Shown: positions 26,329 to 35,835, numbered from the stretch's first letter. The stretch is DNA of 64,000 nucleotides from Sporocytophaga sp. (GCA_024707265.1 JANQAB010000004.1:248001-312000), one strand, 5' to 3'. Made by a program: numbers and translations. Notes: generated by a model not told the origin, from the sequence alone.

Positions 26329-27084
26329 TTGAAATGTATTATAGTAGATGATGCTCCTCAGGCAAGAGAGTTGTTGAGGATGATGCTTGCCGACCTTGCA
26401 GGGGATATTGAAATAGCAGGAGAGGCAGAAAATGTTGATCAGGCTGTACTGCTGATACGCTCAGAGAATCCTGATGTCGTCTTTCTTGACATAGAAATGC
26501 CGGGTAAATCAGGATTGCAATTGCTGGAAGATTTTGTAAAAGAAGAAGTTACATTTGAAGTGGTATTTGTAACAGCATTTCATCAATATGCTATTCAGGC
26601 ATTCAGGCTTTCGGCTATAGATTACCTGGTAAAGCCTTTACGGGGACAAGAGTTGCAGGAGGCATTGGTTAAAATACGAGAAAAGGTTTTGATGAAAGAA
26701 TCGCTCGAACGGCTAAAGGTGCTTGTGAGTAATTTGACTGTAAAAGATAATTCTACCCTTTGTATACCCCTAGGTTATGGATATGATTATCTGCCCATTA
26801 ATGATATTGAATATATTGAAGCGGACAGGTCTTATTCCTATATCCATTTAACCGGAGGGGTACATAAAGTGATAACAAAGCCATTGGCTTATTTTGATGA
26901 TATGCTTCAATCCTTTGATGTATTTGTAAAGGTTCATCGATCCTACCTCGTAAGTTTACAGCATATCATTTCATATAAAAAAAAATCAGAGGGAGGCACT
27001 ATCATCTTTAAAAGTGGAAAGAGTGCTGAAGTAGCCCGCAGTTACCGCAAACTATTTTTAGATAGGCTGGCATTAAAATCCTAA
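26329..27084 (+). CDS. LytTR-family response regulator
   Basis: A 251-residue protein: receiver domain at residues 1-120 (acid pocket VDDAP, phospho-acceptor Asp54 in VFLDIEMPG, Lys in YLVKPL), then a LytTR DNA-binding domain at about 150-250 (IEYIEADRSYSYIHLTGG, FVKVHRSYLVSL). It pairs with the preceding propeller-LytS kinase, ten bases upstream. It starts with TTG 26329 (MKCIIVDD), since no ATG or GTG lies in the right place. The partners probably control nearby surface-protein genes, but no sequence evidence shows which. Confidence 0.92.
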   Translation: MKCIIVDDAPQARELLRMMLADLAGDIEIAGEAENVDQAVLLIRSENPDVVFLDIEMPGKSGLQLLEDFVKEEVTFEVVFVTAFHQYAIQAFRLSAIDYLVKPLRGQELQEALVKIREKVLMKESLERLKVLVSNLTVKDNSTLCIPLGYGYDYLPINDIEYIEADRSYSYIHLTGGVHKVITKPLAYFDDMLQSFDVFVKVHRSYLVSLQHIISYKKKSEGGTIIFKSGKSAEVARSYRKLFLDRLALKS

Positions 27085-27205
27085 TGCCACCACAAATCCT
27101 AATGATTACGTCTTTCGGAAATTCTGAATCGCTGTTAGGAAAATATTAAAAACCTTTCGGCATGTTATACCATATATTGAATCAGAATTCAAATATGGTT
27201 TAATT

Positions 27206-28693
27206 ATGAGGAAATCTTTACTAAGTACCGCACTACTTGCAGCTGCATTCAATTTTGGTTTTGCCCAAAGCCCTGATTTAAGCTGGACGAAGCATTTCAA
27301 TTCTCCCCATTGGGGAATGATTGAGTCTATTGCACCATTAGCAACAGGAGGTTACGCCATTGCCGGAAATAAATTTGTAGGAGAAGTCTCTGATAATAAC
27401 AGAGATTTTATGGTGGCAGTGATTGATAATTACGGTAATACGAAGTGGTCAAAAATTTTTGGAGGACCCAATTATGACTATGGAAAGGATGTGAAAATTG
27501 ATGCCGATGGTAATCTGGTGGTTGTTGGTTCAATCCAGTCTCCAACAATAGATTACTTTACAGCTTCAAGGGGATATTATGATGTTGGAGTAATGAAAAT
27601 AGACACCTCGAATGGGGATGTTATCTGGGCTAAGCGATATGGAGGCAATATGCCTGATTATGGATATTCCATCTGGCCAACAACGGATGGAGGGTATCTT
27701 GTAGGAGGAACCTCAGGTTCCAAAACAGACGATGTGTCGGCCAATAATGGTGGTCAGGATGCATGGATTTTTAAAATAGATACAGATGGAACACTGCTTT
27801 GGGAGAAAAATTTTGGAACTGGCTCTAATGACTATGCCTACAGAGCTCAGGAAACAACAGACGGTGGTTATGTATTTTTTGGAACCTCGACTAATGACAT
27901 GTGGGTGGTAAAAGTAGATTCATCCGGGACTGAAGAGTGGAATAAAAAATTTGGTGGAACCATTGAAGACCACTGCTACGTTGGTCAGCAAACTTCTGAT
28001 GGAGGTTATATTCTTAGTGGCTTTGCCAAATCATCTAATGGTGAATTTACAACTAACGCAGGTGAGGAAGATGGATGGGTTCTAAAGTTAAGCTCATCCG
28101 GAACTGTAGAATGGAAACATGCCCTGGCTACCAATCGCATTGACAGAATATTCTCTGTAAAAGAAATAGAAGATGGTGACTTTATATACATGGGAACAAG
28201 TCAGAATAAAGTATATCTGATGTCTTCACTTACGATTGCAAAATTATCAAGTTCAGGAACAGAGGTTTGGAACAAAACACTTCAAAATACCAGTGATTTC
28301 TACGGTTATCAGATGCTTGACATTGTTGAAACTCATGATGATGGCTATATGCTTGTGGGTGGTATAGGTGCTGTACAGACGGAGGTTTTTTATAGTACCT
28401 ACAGATCATACTTTATGAAATTCGGAGGAACCGATAATGAAGGTGTTACCAATATCTTCAACCCTCAGAAGTCCAATGCCTTAACCCTCTACCCAAATCC
28501 TGCAGCAACAGAGTTTAAAGTAACTATTTCTCAACCAATGGAGATCAGAATCGTGAATGTATTAGGCGAAACTGTTTTGATGAAACAGGCTGCTCCTGGC
28601 GAGTCTACTATTGATGTAAGTAGTCTTGCTCCAGGAACTTACTACGTGTTAGCCGGAAATAATTCAAGTGGTCAACTGGTTGTTGTAAAATAA
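27206..28693 (+). CDS. Secreted GGY-repeat protein with T9SS sorting domain
   Basis: A 495-residue exported protein. Signal peptide to about residue 21 (FNFGFAQ). The body has about six repeats of the form DGGY-x-x-x-G-x-S followed by a W-[AE]-K-x-(F/Y)-G-G strand (IWAKRYGGN, DGGYLVGGTSGS, EWNKKFGGT, DGGYILSGFAKS), a propeller-like fold. A T9SS sorting domain ends the protein (LYPNPAATEFKVTIS, then APGTYYVLAG and the tail SGQLVVVK). Paralogue of the next gene. It is likely surface-exposed and may bind polysaccharide, but no binding motif is identifiable. Confidence 0.87.
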   Translation: MRKSLLSTALLAAAFNFGFAQSPDLSWTKHFNSPHWGMIESIAPLATGGYAIAGNKFVGEVSDNNRDFMVAVIDNYGNTKWSKIFGGPNYDYGKDVKIDADGNLVVVGSIQSPTIDYFTASRGYYDVGVMKIDTSNGDVIWAKRYGGNMPDYGYSIWPTTDGGYLVGGTSGSKTDDVSANNGGQDAWIFKIDTDGTLLWEKNFGTGSNDYAYRAQETTDGGYVFFGTSTNDMWVVKVDSSGTEEWNKKFGGTIEDHCYVGQQTSDGGYILSGFAKSSNGEFTTNAGEEDGWVLKLSSSGTVEWKHALATNRIDRIFSVKEIEDGDFIYMGTSQNKVYLMSSLTIAKLSSSGTEVWNKTLQNTSDFYGYQMLDIVETHDDGYMLVGGIGAVQTEVFYSTYRSYFMKFGGTDNEGVTNIFNPQKSNALTLYPNPAATEFKVTISQPMEIRIVNVLGETVLMKQAAPGESTIDVSSLAPGTYYVLAGNNSSGQLVVVK

Positions 28694-28714
28694 CTGGTTA
28701 ACTCGAAAGGGGAG

Positions 28715-28739
28715 ATGGCTGCCTTTTAAAGGCAGCCAT
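28715..28739. terminator. Perfect palindromic terminator after the first GGY-repeat gene
   Basis: ATGGCTGCCTTTTAAAGGCAGCCAT is a near-perfect palindrome with a tight central turn; few T residues follow (TCTATT). Confidence 0.7.
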
Positions 28740-28840
28740 TCTATTACTATAGTTGATTCTATATAATACTTATCCTCTGAATCGTCTATCACACAATGAA
28801 TAAATAGTTAGAATTATTTAATAACCTATATTTTAATTGA

Positions 28841-30331
28841 ATGAAAAAACATTTACTGAGTTTAATGGCAATTGTTGCAGGCCACTTCTGTTTCGCCCAA
28901 ATTCCTGATCTAAACTGGGATCACTATTATGCACAGCCTCAGCAAAATTTTGAAGCTGTGGATCTTACACATGATGGAAAGTACATAATAGGAGGTTCAT
29001 CCAAAGGGCAGTACACTAAAAATGCCATGATGATGAAAGTGGATATAAATGGTGATACCCTTTGGAGAAAAGATTATTCAGGTAGTAATTCAAGTTCTAC
29101 TTTTTATTCCATTGCAACAACAAAGGATGGAAATATTGTTGCGGCGGGAAGCTCTAGTATTATTAGGGGGACCAATATTTCTAGTAAAGGTGGAAATGAT
29201 TTATATGTAGCCAAGGTTAATTCAACGAACGGAGAAATACTGTGGCAGAAATTATATGGAGGAAGTAAAGAAGATTATGGATTTTCTGTAAGTGCCACAT
29301 CAGACGGAGGATGCATCGTGGGTGGATTAACAAATTCAATTGATGGAGATATTATTGGTGCAAAAGGAAACGAAGATGCCTGGATATTAAAACTTGATGC
29401 AGACGGGGAAATAGAATGGAGCATGGTTGTAGGAGATACTAAAGGCGACAGAATCACCAAAATAAGGGAAACCTCTGATAAAGGTTTTATTTGCATAGGT
29501 TACCAATCACCTACGGATAATTATTATGCTGATCAATATTATGCTACCAATATGTGGGTAGCAAAGTTGAGCCAGTCCGGTGAAATCTTATGGGAAAAAA
29601 TACTGGAAGGGAATAATTACGACAAGGGTAAGGACATTCGGGAAACCTCTGATAATGGGTTTGTTTTATGTGGTGAATCCAACTCTAATAGTGGTGAATT
29701 TAATTACACAACAGGTCAGTATGATATGTGGATCATAAAGTTAGACGACAGTGGTGAGATCCTATGGAAAAACAGATATGGAACATCGGATGGAGATTAT
29801 CCTTTTGCAGTAGGTGAAACTAGTGAAGGGTATGTGATGATAGGACATTCTATTGGTAGTTATACACTTGACTATTGGGTTACTATGTTAACGTATGACA
29901 AAGAAGACGGCACCAATACAAAATGGAAATTTGTATCGGATTCTTCGTATTGTACAGTGACTGATATGAAAGTTATTCCTTCCAACAATTTTGTCTACGT
30001 GGGGGGAAAAGGTGGAAGTTATTCCAAGGCCCAGGCGTATCTTGCAAAATACGGTGAAGATAATCCTCCGATTGTACCTACTACCTCTATTGATCAGCAA
30101 CTTGCTTCAGGATATATCAGTAGTATCTATCCCAATCCTGCTGTGGAAGAGTTGAATATTATGCTTTCCCAGAATACCGAGTTTTCTATAGCTAATTTAT
30201 TAGGTGAAGTTGTCTTTACAGAAAATGGGGTAATTGGAGTAAATACTGTTTCTTTAATAAGTTTTTCTCCAGGGATTTATTATGTTACTACTGGGGCTGG
30301 AAAAGCCCCAAAGTTTGTTGTAAGTCAATAA
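28841..30331 (+). CDS. Secreted GGY-repeat protein with T9SS sorting domain (paralogue)
   Basis: A 496-residue exported protein, close in length and layout to its upstream neighbour. Signal peptide ends HFCFAQ. Repeats include GEILWQKLYGGSKEDYGFS, DGGCIVGGLTNS, EWSMVVGDTKGDRI, DNGFVLCGESNS and EILWKNRYGTSDGDYPFA. The T9SS domain begins SIYPNPAVEELNIML and ends SPGIYYVTTGAGKAPKFVVSQ. The two genes lie 147 bases apart, each with its own palindromic terminator, so they are separate units and probably a tandem duplication. Confidence 0.87.
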   Translation: MKKHLLSLMAIVAGHFCFAQIPDLNWDHYYAQPQQNFEAVDLTHDGKYIIGGSSKGQYTKNAMMMKVDINGDTLWRKDYSGSNSSSTFYSIATTKDGNIVAAGSSSIIRGTNISSKGGNDLYVAKVNSTNGEILWQKLYGGSKEDYGFSVSATSDGGCIVGGLTNSIDGDIIGAKGNEDAWILKLDADGEIEWSMVVGDTKGDRITKIRETSDKGFICIGYQSPTDNYYADQYYATNMWVAKLSQSGEILWEKILEGNNYDKGKDIRETSDNGFVLCGESNSNSGEFNYTTGQYDMWIIKLDDSGEILWKNRYGTSDGDYPFAVGETSEGYVMIGHSIGSYTLDYWVTMLTYDKEDGTNTKWKFVSDSSYCTVTDMKVIPSNNFVYVGGKGGSYSKAQAYLAKYGEDNPPIVPTTSIDQQLASGYISSIYPNPAVEELNIMLSQNTEFSIANLLGEVVFTENGVIGVNTVSLISFSPGIYYVTTGAGKAPKFVVSQ

Positions 30332-30363
30332 AAATCAGACCGCTTATATAAGCGGTCTGATTT
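30332..30363. terminator. Perfect palindromic terminator after the second GGY-repeat gene
   Basis: AAATCAGACCGCTTAT and its reverse complement ATAAGCGGTCTGATTT make a perfect inverted repeat at 30332-30363 with a minimal turn. Confidence 0.8.
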
Positions 30364-30393
30364 ATTTAATCTGTAATTAATAATTTGAGTTAT

Positions 30394-32262
30394 ATGAAAA
30401 AAAACTACTTTAAATCTTTATGTAAAAATTTTTATACACTGGTGCTGGCAGGTACATGCCTTTCGGGGATTGTACAGGCTCAATCTCAGAATGGTTTGAT
30501 CCACCATTATCCATTTGATAATTCCTTTAGTAACTCTGCATCCACACATACCATGCCCGGAGGAACCAGTTTCACAGGAAACCGGTTCTCTATAGCGCAA
30601 ACAAGTTACTATGTGCTAAATGATGCTGATATTATAACCAATGCAGGAATCCCAGACTTGCCAACAGGAAGTGCTGCAAGATCAGTAGCTTTTTGGTTTC
30701 AGATACCAACCGCTTCCGGAACTTATTATTTGTTTAATTATGGACCATCCGGTAATGGATTTGTAATTACCTACAACAATGGCAATGGTACGATGTCTGT
30801 TGGTGATGGAGTAAATTATGTATTCCCAAGTATTGGCTCAAGCACTCAATGGAGGCATGTTGTGGTTACCTACGAACAAGAAAAATTTATTACTTATATT
30901 AATGGTGTTAAAAAGCATGAGGGAACCTTAAATTTAAATACGCTTACAAATCCTGTCAGCAGAATAGGAAGTACTTCATCATTTACATCTAAAGGTTTCA
31001 AGATAGATGATTTGTTTATATACGATCGTGCAATTACGGCAACAGAAGTTGAGGAGATATATAATCTTAAATGCCTGCCTGATCCTGTAACTACAATTGC
31101 TACTAATCCTATATGCTCAGGAGAAAGTACTATTTTAAACTTTTCAGCTTTAGTAAGAGTTTATGCAAGTGCAGCTGGTGGAGACGCTTTGACTTTTAAT
31201 GATGTTTATACAACTCCAAATTTAAACGCAACAACTACCTATTATATTCAGGCAGGGGCAGGATCCTGTTTGTCTAATATGGTTCCGGTGACAGTAAATG
31301 TAAAGCCAAAAGCAAACAAGCCAGTTAGTACAGTCTATGATTATTCTGATATAACCCTTTGTGATAGCGGTACAGCAAAGCTATCTGTTGAACCGCATGA
31401 GTTCTTAGCAACCAAATGGTATGATACAAGAACCGGGGGGAATCCCATAGCTACAGGGGCAAGCGTTACTTTTCCTAATGTTAAAGGATCTAAATCTTAT
31501 TATGCCGCATATGAAGGAGAGGGATATTGTCTATCTGCCAGAACAGAACTTTTCGTCGAAGTATATAAAAGACCTGTAGTTAATTTTACCTCAGACCATT
31601 CTGAAATTTGTAAAGGAGAGACTGTATCATTTGGTGGTTTTGACAATGTAAGTTACACCATCTTTAAAGGCAGCAATGCTGTAACTTCCGGTGATCTTTA
31701 TTTGGGGCCTTTTACCTATTCAGATAGCCCTCAATCAACCAGTGAATATATCCTAACTGTGGGTGAGTGGATTGGATGTATGAGCGCTGACACTCTTATT
31801 GTTACAGTAAACGAACTTCCGCAACCTGTTATAATTCAAAATGGAACGATCTTGTCTACAGAAGAAGAGTACCAGTCGTATCAATGGTTTAAAGATGGGA
31901 TAGCCTTGACCAACGAAGTTGCTGAAACTTATGAATTCACTGAAGATGGGGACTATAGCGTGCTGGTAACTAATGACAATGGCTGCTCTGCAACGTCTGA
32001 TGCAAAAAGTGTGGTCATCACTTCACTTAATAAAAAAGGTATATCAAAGGTGTCGAATCTATATCCTAATCCAACAAATTCAATATTATATGTTGAGTTA
32101 AAAGAGGCAGGACAGATTAAAATCTTATCGATACTCGGAGAGCAATTAGAAACATATATTGCTCCTGCAGGAACGGTTACCATTGATGTTTCGAACTTAA
32201 ACACTGGAGTTTACATGCTTCAAACAGATAAAGGTGAAAGTATAAGATTTACTAAAAATTAA
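30394..32262 (+). CDS. LamG-domain secreted protein with Ig-like modules and T9SS sorting domain
   Basis: A 622-residue exported protein. Signal peptide ends GIVQAQ. Residues about 25-225 form a LamG/concanavalin-like jelly roll (LIHHYPFDNSFSNSAS at its start and FKIDDLFIYDRAITATEVEE at its end), a typical carbohydrate- or cell-surface-binding domain. Next come Ig-like repeats, one with TATTYYIQAG and CLSNMVPVTVNV, others around VNFTSDHSEICKGETVSFGG. The T9SS domain starts LYPNPTNSILYVELKEAGQ. ATG 30394 was chosen over a TTG nine bases upstream. Paralogous to the gene at 32681. Confidence 0.87.
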   Translation: MKKNYFKSLCKNFYTLVLAGTCLSGIVQAQSQNGLIHHYPFDNSFSNSASTHTMPGGTSFTGNRFSIAQTSYYVLNDADIITNAGIPDLPTGSAARSVAFWFQIPTASGTYYLFNYGPSGNGFVITYNNGNGTMSVGDGVNYVFPSIGSSTQWRHVVVTYEQEKFITYINGVKKHEGTLNLNTLTNPVSRIGSTSSFTSKGFKIDDLFIYDRAITATEVEEIYNLKCLPDPVTTIATNPICSGESTILNFSALVRVYASAAGGDALTFNDVYTTPNLNATTTYYIQAGAGSCLSNMVPVTVNVKPKANKPVSTVYDYSDITLCDSGTAKLSVEPHEFLATKWYDTRTGGNPIATGASVTFPNVKGSKSYYAAYEGEGYCLSARTELFVEVYKRPVVNFTSDHSEICKGETVSFGGFDNVSYTIFKGSNAVTSGDLYLGPFTYSDSPQSTSEYILTVGEWIGCMSADTLIVTVNELPQPVIIQNGTILSTEEEYQSYQWFKDGIALTNEVAETYEFTEDGDYSVLVTNDNGCSATSDAKSVVITSLNKKGISKVSNLYPNPTNSILYVELKEAGQIKILSILGEQLETYIAPAGTVTIDVSNLNTGVYMLQTDKGESIRFTKN

Positions 32263-32680
32263 GTCTAACCACTTCAAGGTGGTAGAGAAGCCCTTTGTGT
32301 AAACAAAGGGCTTTTTGCTTTTATTACATTAAAATGCTATAAATACTTACACCAGTTGTAACCCAAAAAAATATATCCGTATTGGGAGGTATTAAATAGG
32401 CAAGAAAGTCCTGTTATAGTAAAGTAACATTTCCTCCCCCTCTATTGCTGATGAAATTTGATTCACCGATAAGTTTTAATATCAAATGGATACTTCAATG
32501 CATAGAAAAAAACTTAAATGAAGAAGCGTGGGTCTTAGATATAAGGAATGTGTCAAATTCTATAACTGTCATATATCATAGAAGATTGACTTTGGTAAAC
32601 TTTAAGTTTCACTCGGGAAATACATGAATGCCTTGCGAACTATAGTGATACTTTTGAACTTAAATTAAACTATTATAATT
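32263..32680. other. Intergenic region between the two LamG genes
   Basis: About 420 bases: a terminator at 32288-32315, then AT-rich sequence. A 60-codon frame at 32445-32627 was not accepted because it has no recognisable composition or ribosome-binding site. No gene seen. Confidence 0.4.
32288..32315 (+). terminator. Terminator after the first LamG gene
   Basis: AAGCCCTTTGT pairs with ACAAAGGGCTT around GTAA, followed directly by TTTTGC. Confidence 0.85.
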
Positions 32681-34546
32681 ATGAATCTATTTTACAAAAT
32701 ATTGAAATGTGGAGGTTTTGCGTTTATCTGGCTTTGTTGTTTGGTCCATCCAACATTTTCACAACCTTCTGCCAATCTGGTCCATCATTTCTCATTCGAT
32801 AATACATTATCCAATTCGACTTCAACTTATACTATAAGTGGTTTTAGTCATTTTGGCCAAGATCGTTTTGGGAATAGCAGTTCAGCCTATAAAGTTGAAA
32901 GTGATATGTATGCAATATATAGTGTTGTCAATAACCTGCCTGCTGGAGGTACTGACAGAACTGTTGCTTTTTGGGTTCAGATACCTGATTGGGAAGGAGA
33001 GTTTCAGTTGTTTAGTCATGGTACCTCAGGGAAATCTTATTATATCTCATACAACACTCTTTCAAAAATTTTTATTATTGGCAATGGTACATATTCAGTT
33101 GGATTTTATACCGAAATTAAACATGACTGGATGCATCTTGCTGTAACTTATAATCATGCATCAAATGCGCATAAGATCTATATAGATGGAGTATTTTTAG
33201 GTGATGTTACTTTAGATCTTTCATCTTCAGTAAGTTCTCCTCTTAGAATTGGGGAGAATTCAAATGGAGCCAAGGGGGCTAATTTTAATATTGACGAGCT
33301 TTTTATTTATGACCGTACACTCTCTGCTACAGAAGTTTTTGACTTGTATAGTGTTAAATGTTTGCCAAACCCGGTAGCGGTTGCAAGTAAGCATTCTGTT
33401 TGTCCTGGAGAAAGTGTTCAGATATCTGTTAATAAGGTTGTTTATATTTTTGATGCCACTGGAAAACGCGTTTCTATAAATGATAAATATACCACTCAAA
33501 ATTTAAATGCTAGCACTACCTTCTACATTATTGATAGTATTAGTGGTAGTTGTCATTCCAACAGAGTTCCAGTTTCTATAACTGTAAATGAAGCTTTGCC
33601 GATGCCCGAGTCAGCTACAGATTATCTTGAGGGAAATATTTGTGGTGAATCAGGTAACGCTACATTAAAAGTTAAGGAGAAAAATGATTATACAATTAAT
33701 TGGTATGAAAGCCAAACAGGTGAGACAGCCATTGCTACAGGTCCTGTGTTTGTAACACCTACCTTGTCAGTAAATAAAATGTATTATGTTGCCTATGAGG
33801 CACCTGGATCATGTCCATCTCGCAGAAGTTCAGAATGGGTTTGGGTTTATCCAAAATATGAATTGAATTTCGTAGCTAATAAAACTGAAATTTGTCCTGG
33901 TGAAATTGTTGAATTTAGTGGTTTCGATGCAGTTACTCATAATATTTACAAAGGTGATCAAATAGTTTCTGGAGGAGATATATATGGTGGTGGAATGCCT
34001 TTCTCATTTAAGGACACTGTATTTCAAACTAGTACATATGTACTAGAAGCTGGAGAGTGGTTGGGATGTATGGTAAAGGATACTGTAATTGTTTCTGTAC
34101 AAGTTTTAAATCCTATCATTACTGCGTCTGGTAATGTTTTATCTACGGAAGCTTATGAAACATACCAATGGTATAAAAATGATCAGATAATAGAAGGTGC
34201 AACTTTGCAAACATTAGAAGTACAGGAAGAAGGTAGTTATAAAGTGTTTGTTACAAATAAAAATGGATGTTCTGGAATGTCTAATGTGGAAAACGTAGCT
34301 ATTACGTCCCTCAATGGAAGAGGAGTTTCAAAGGTAACTAACCTTTATCCTAATCCAGCAAGTTCTCTGTTACATGTAGAGTTAAAAGAGGCTGGGCAAA
34401 TTAGAATTCTATCTATGCTTGGAGAGCAATTAGGAAATGTCAATGTCTCTGATGGACTACATACAATTGATGTCTCACATTTGAAATCTGGTGTTTATAT
34501 GCTTCAGACAGATAAAGGTGAAAGTATTAGATTTACTAAAAACTAA
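32681..34546 (+). CDS. LamG-domain secreted protein with Ig-like modules and T9SS sorting domain (paralogue)
   Basis: A 621-residue exported protein with the same order of modules as the preceding gene: signal peptide ending HPTFSQ, LamG domain (LVHHFSFDNTLSNSTS ... FNIDELFIYDRTLSATEV), Ig-like repeats (TFYIIDSISGSCHSNRVPV, ICPGEIVEFSGFDAV) and T9SS domain (LYPNPASSLLHVELKEAGQ). The final 13 residues (TDKGESIRFTKN-type tail) are the same in both. The LamG domains have diverged far more than the sorting domains, so the pair arose by duplication followed by binding-domain change. DNA composition is slightly more AT-rich than the neighbour. Confidence 0.87.
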   Translation: MNLFYKILKCGGFAFIWLCCLVHPTFSQPSANLVHHFSFDNTLSNSTSTYTISGFSHFGQDRFGNSSSAYKVESDMYAIYSVVNNLPAGGTDRTVAFWVQIPDWEGEFQLFSHGTSGKSYYISYNTLSKIFIIGNGTYSVGFYTEIKHDWMHLAVTYNHASNAHKIYIDGVFLGDVTLDLSSSVSSPLRIGENSNGAKGANFNIDELFIYDRTLSATEVFDLYSVKCLPNPVAVASKHSVCPGESVQISVNKVVYIFDATGKRVSINDKYTTQNLNASTTFYIIDSISGSCHSNRVPVSITVNEALPMPESATDYLEGNICGESGNATLKVKEKNDYTINWYESQTGETAIATGPVFVTPTLSVNKMYYVAYEAPGSCPSRRSSEWVWVYPKYELNFVANKTEICPGEIVEFSGFDAVTHNIYKGDQIVSGGDIYGGGMPFSFKDTVFQTSTYVLEAGEWLGCMVKDTVIVSVQVLNPIITASGNVLSTEAYETYQWYKNDQIIEGATLQTLEVQEEGSYKVFVTNKNGCSGMSNVENVAITSLNGRGVSKVTNLYPNPASSLLHVELKEAGQIRILSMLGEQLGNVNVSDGLHTIDVSHLKSGVYMLQTDKGESIRFTKN

Positions 34547-34566
34547 GGCGATCCACCTCTTCAATT

Positions 34567-34603
34567 AAACAAAGCCCTTCGGATTGTTCGAAGGGCTTTG
34601 TTT
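34567..34603. terminator. Strong bidirectional terminator after the second LamG gene
   Basis: AAACAAAGCCCTTCG at 34567-34581 pairs exactly with CGAAGGGCTTTGTTT at 34589-34603 around a 7-base loop. Confidence 0.85.
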
Positions 34604-34689
34604 ATATATGATTCAAAAGTACAAACTTCATATATTGACAGGGATTATTCCAAAGAATAATGATACCAGTAGCGATACAGCTATTACAA

Positions 34690-35043
34690 TCACTTGCCCA
34701 TAATTTCTTTGCGATGTTCAATTCCCCAGTCAGACAAATTTTTAATTACAGATTGTAGTTTCTGACCATATTCAGTGAGCTCATAATGAACTGTAACAGG
34801 CTGAGTGTCCAGTACAGTTCTTTTAATAAGTTTATTTTGTTCCATCTCTTTGAGTTCCTTACTCAACATCTTATTGGATATTCCTTTAACGTCTTTTAAA
34901 ATATCAGAGAATCTTCTTTTATTATGATAGCACAGAACTGCGATGATGGATATTTTCCATTTACCGGTTAATACGTCCATTGCATCATGAACAGCCATTA
35001 TCTGCTTTTTGCACTCACCATCAGGACATTTCTTTATCGTCAT
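34690..35043 (-). CDS. HxlR family transcriptional regulator (second copy)
   Basis: A 117-residue HxlR protein with VLTGKWKISIIAVLCYHNKR, SNKMLSKELKEMEQNKLI and the wing VHYELTEYGQKLQ. The N-terminus carries Cys6 and Cys11 just before the first helix, and another Cys lies in IIAVLCYHN, so redox control is plausible. It is divergent from a nitroreductase gene, with about 100 bases holding five GTTAC words between them. It shares the overall layout with the HxlR at 14.5 kb but is not a near-identical copy. Confidence 0.9.
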   Translation of the reverse strand: MTIKKCPDGECKKQIMAVHDAMDVLTGKWKISIIAVLCYHNKRRFSDILKDVKGISNKMLSKELKEMEQNKLIKRTVLDTQPVTVHYELTEYGQKLQSVIKNLSDWGIEHRKEIMGK

Positions 35044-35045
35044 AA

Positions 35046-35093
35046 GTTACCTGGTTACTTAAAGGTTACTGTTACTTTTTGATACTTTGTTAC
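35046..35093. promoter_or_regulatory. Cluster of five GTTAC words, candidate operator of the second HxlR
   Basis: GTTAC occurs at 35046, 35054, 35065, 35071 and 35089, with a variant GATAC at 35081, all in the same orientation inside 48 bases between the divergent HxlR and nitroreductase genes. It does not form one clean palindrome, unlike the operators at 14.9 kb, so binding mode is uncertain. Confidence 0.45.
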
Positions 35094-35146
35094 CAAGTTA
35101 AACAAATTCATTCTAGTTTTACAGCATCAACATTTAAAAAAATTAT

Positions 35147-35782
35147 ATGATGACTCTGTTAGACAACTTAAAGTGGCGGTATGCTGCAAAGAAAATGAAC
35201 GGACAACAGGTTCCTCAAGAGAAACTGGACTACATCCTGGAGGCAGGAAGATATGCACCTTCATCATCGGGGCTTCAGCCGTATAAGATTTTTGTTATCA
35301 GTGACAAAAAGAAACTGGAACAAATCAGGGAATTTTCCTTCAATCAAAGTCAGATTACGGATTGCTCTCACTTGCTCGTCTGGGCTGCCTGGGATGGCTA
35401 TTCGGCAGAAAGGGTGGGGGATGTTTTTCTGAAAACTTCTAGGGAACGAGGTCTGCCTGATAACACGTATGAAGATTATCAGAAAATGCTTCTGGGCCTA
35501 TATGAGCCATTAGGAAAAGAATGGCAGGAAAATCGTTGTGCCAAACAGGCTTACATATCATTCGGACTGGCCATTGCAGCTGCGGCTGAACAAAAAGTGG
35601 ATGCCACCCCAATGGAAGGATTTGATAATGCTAAACTGGACGAGTTCCTTGGGCTTAATGCATCAGGACTGAAAAGTGTGGTCATTATGCCTATAGGGTA
35701 CAGAGATGAAGGTAATGACTGGCTGGTGAATCTTAAAAAGTGGAGAACACCGAAAGAAGAATTTGTGACGTTTGTAGATTGA
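35147..35782 (+). CDS. Nitroreductase family NAD(P)H oxidoreductase
   Basis: A 211-residue FMN-dependent enzyme of the NfsB/DrgA type, reducing nitroaromatics or quinones. Seen: LKWRYAAKKMNGQ (FMN-phosphate binding RYAAK), APSSSGLQPYKIFVI (S-S-x-x-L-Q-P-x pattern), and VVIMPIGYRDEGNDWL near the end. It lies back to back with the HxlR gene, the common arrangement for electrophile- or quinone-responsive control. The start at 35147 gives MMTLL; the second Met is equally possible. Confidence 0.92.
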   Translation: MMTLLDNLKWRYAAKKMNGQQVPQEKLDYILEAGRYAPSSSGLQPYKIFVISDKKKLEQIREFSFNQSQITDCSHLLVWAAWDGYSAERVGDVFLKTSRERGLPDNTYEDYQKMLLGLYEPLGKEWQENRCAKQAYISFGLAIAAAAEQKVDATPMEGFDNAKLDEFLGLNASGLKSVVIMPIGYRDEGNDWLVNLKKWRTPKEEFVTFVD

Positions 35783-35835
35783 TATTATATGCATAGAAGA
35801 AAAAACTAAACTCAGACATGTAGCTTTCATCTGAT

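Noticed and set aside
32445-32627. A 60-codon open frame between the two LamG genes
   Set aside because: No ribosome-binding site, no family pattern, and AT-rich composition typical of non-coding sequence.
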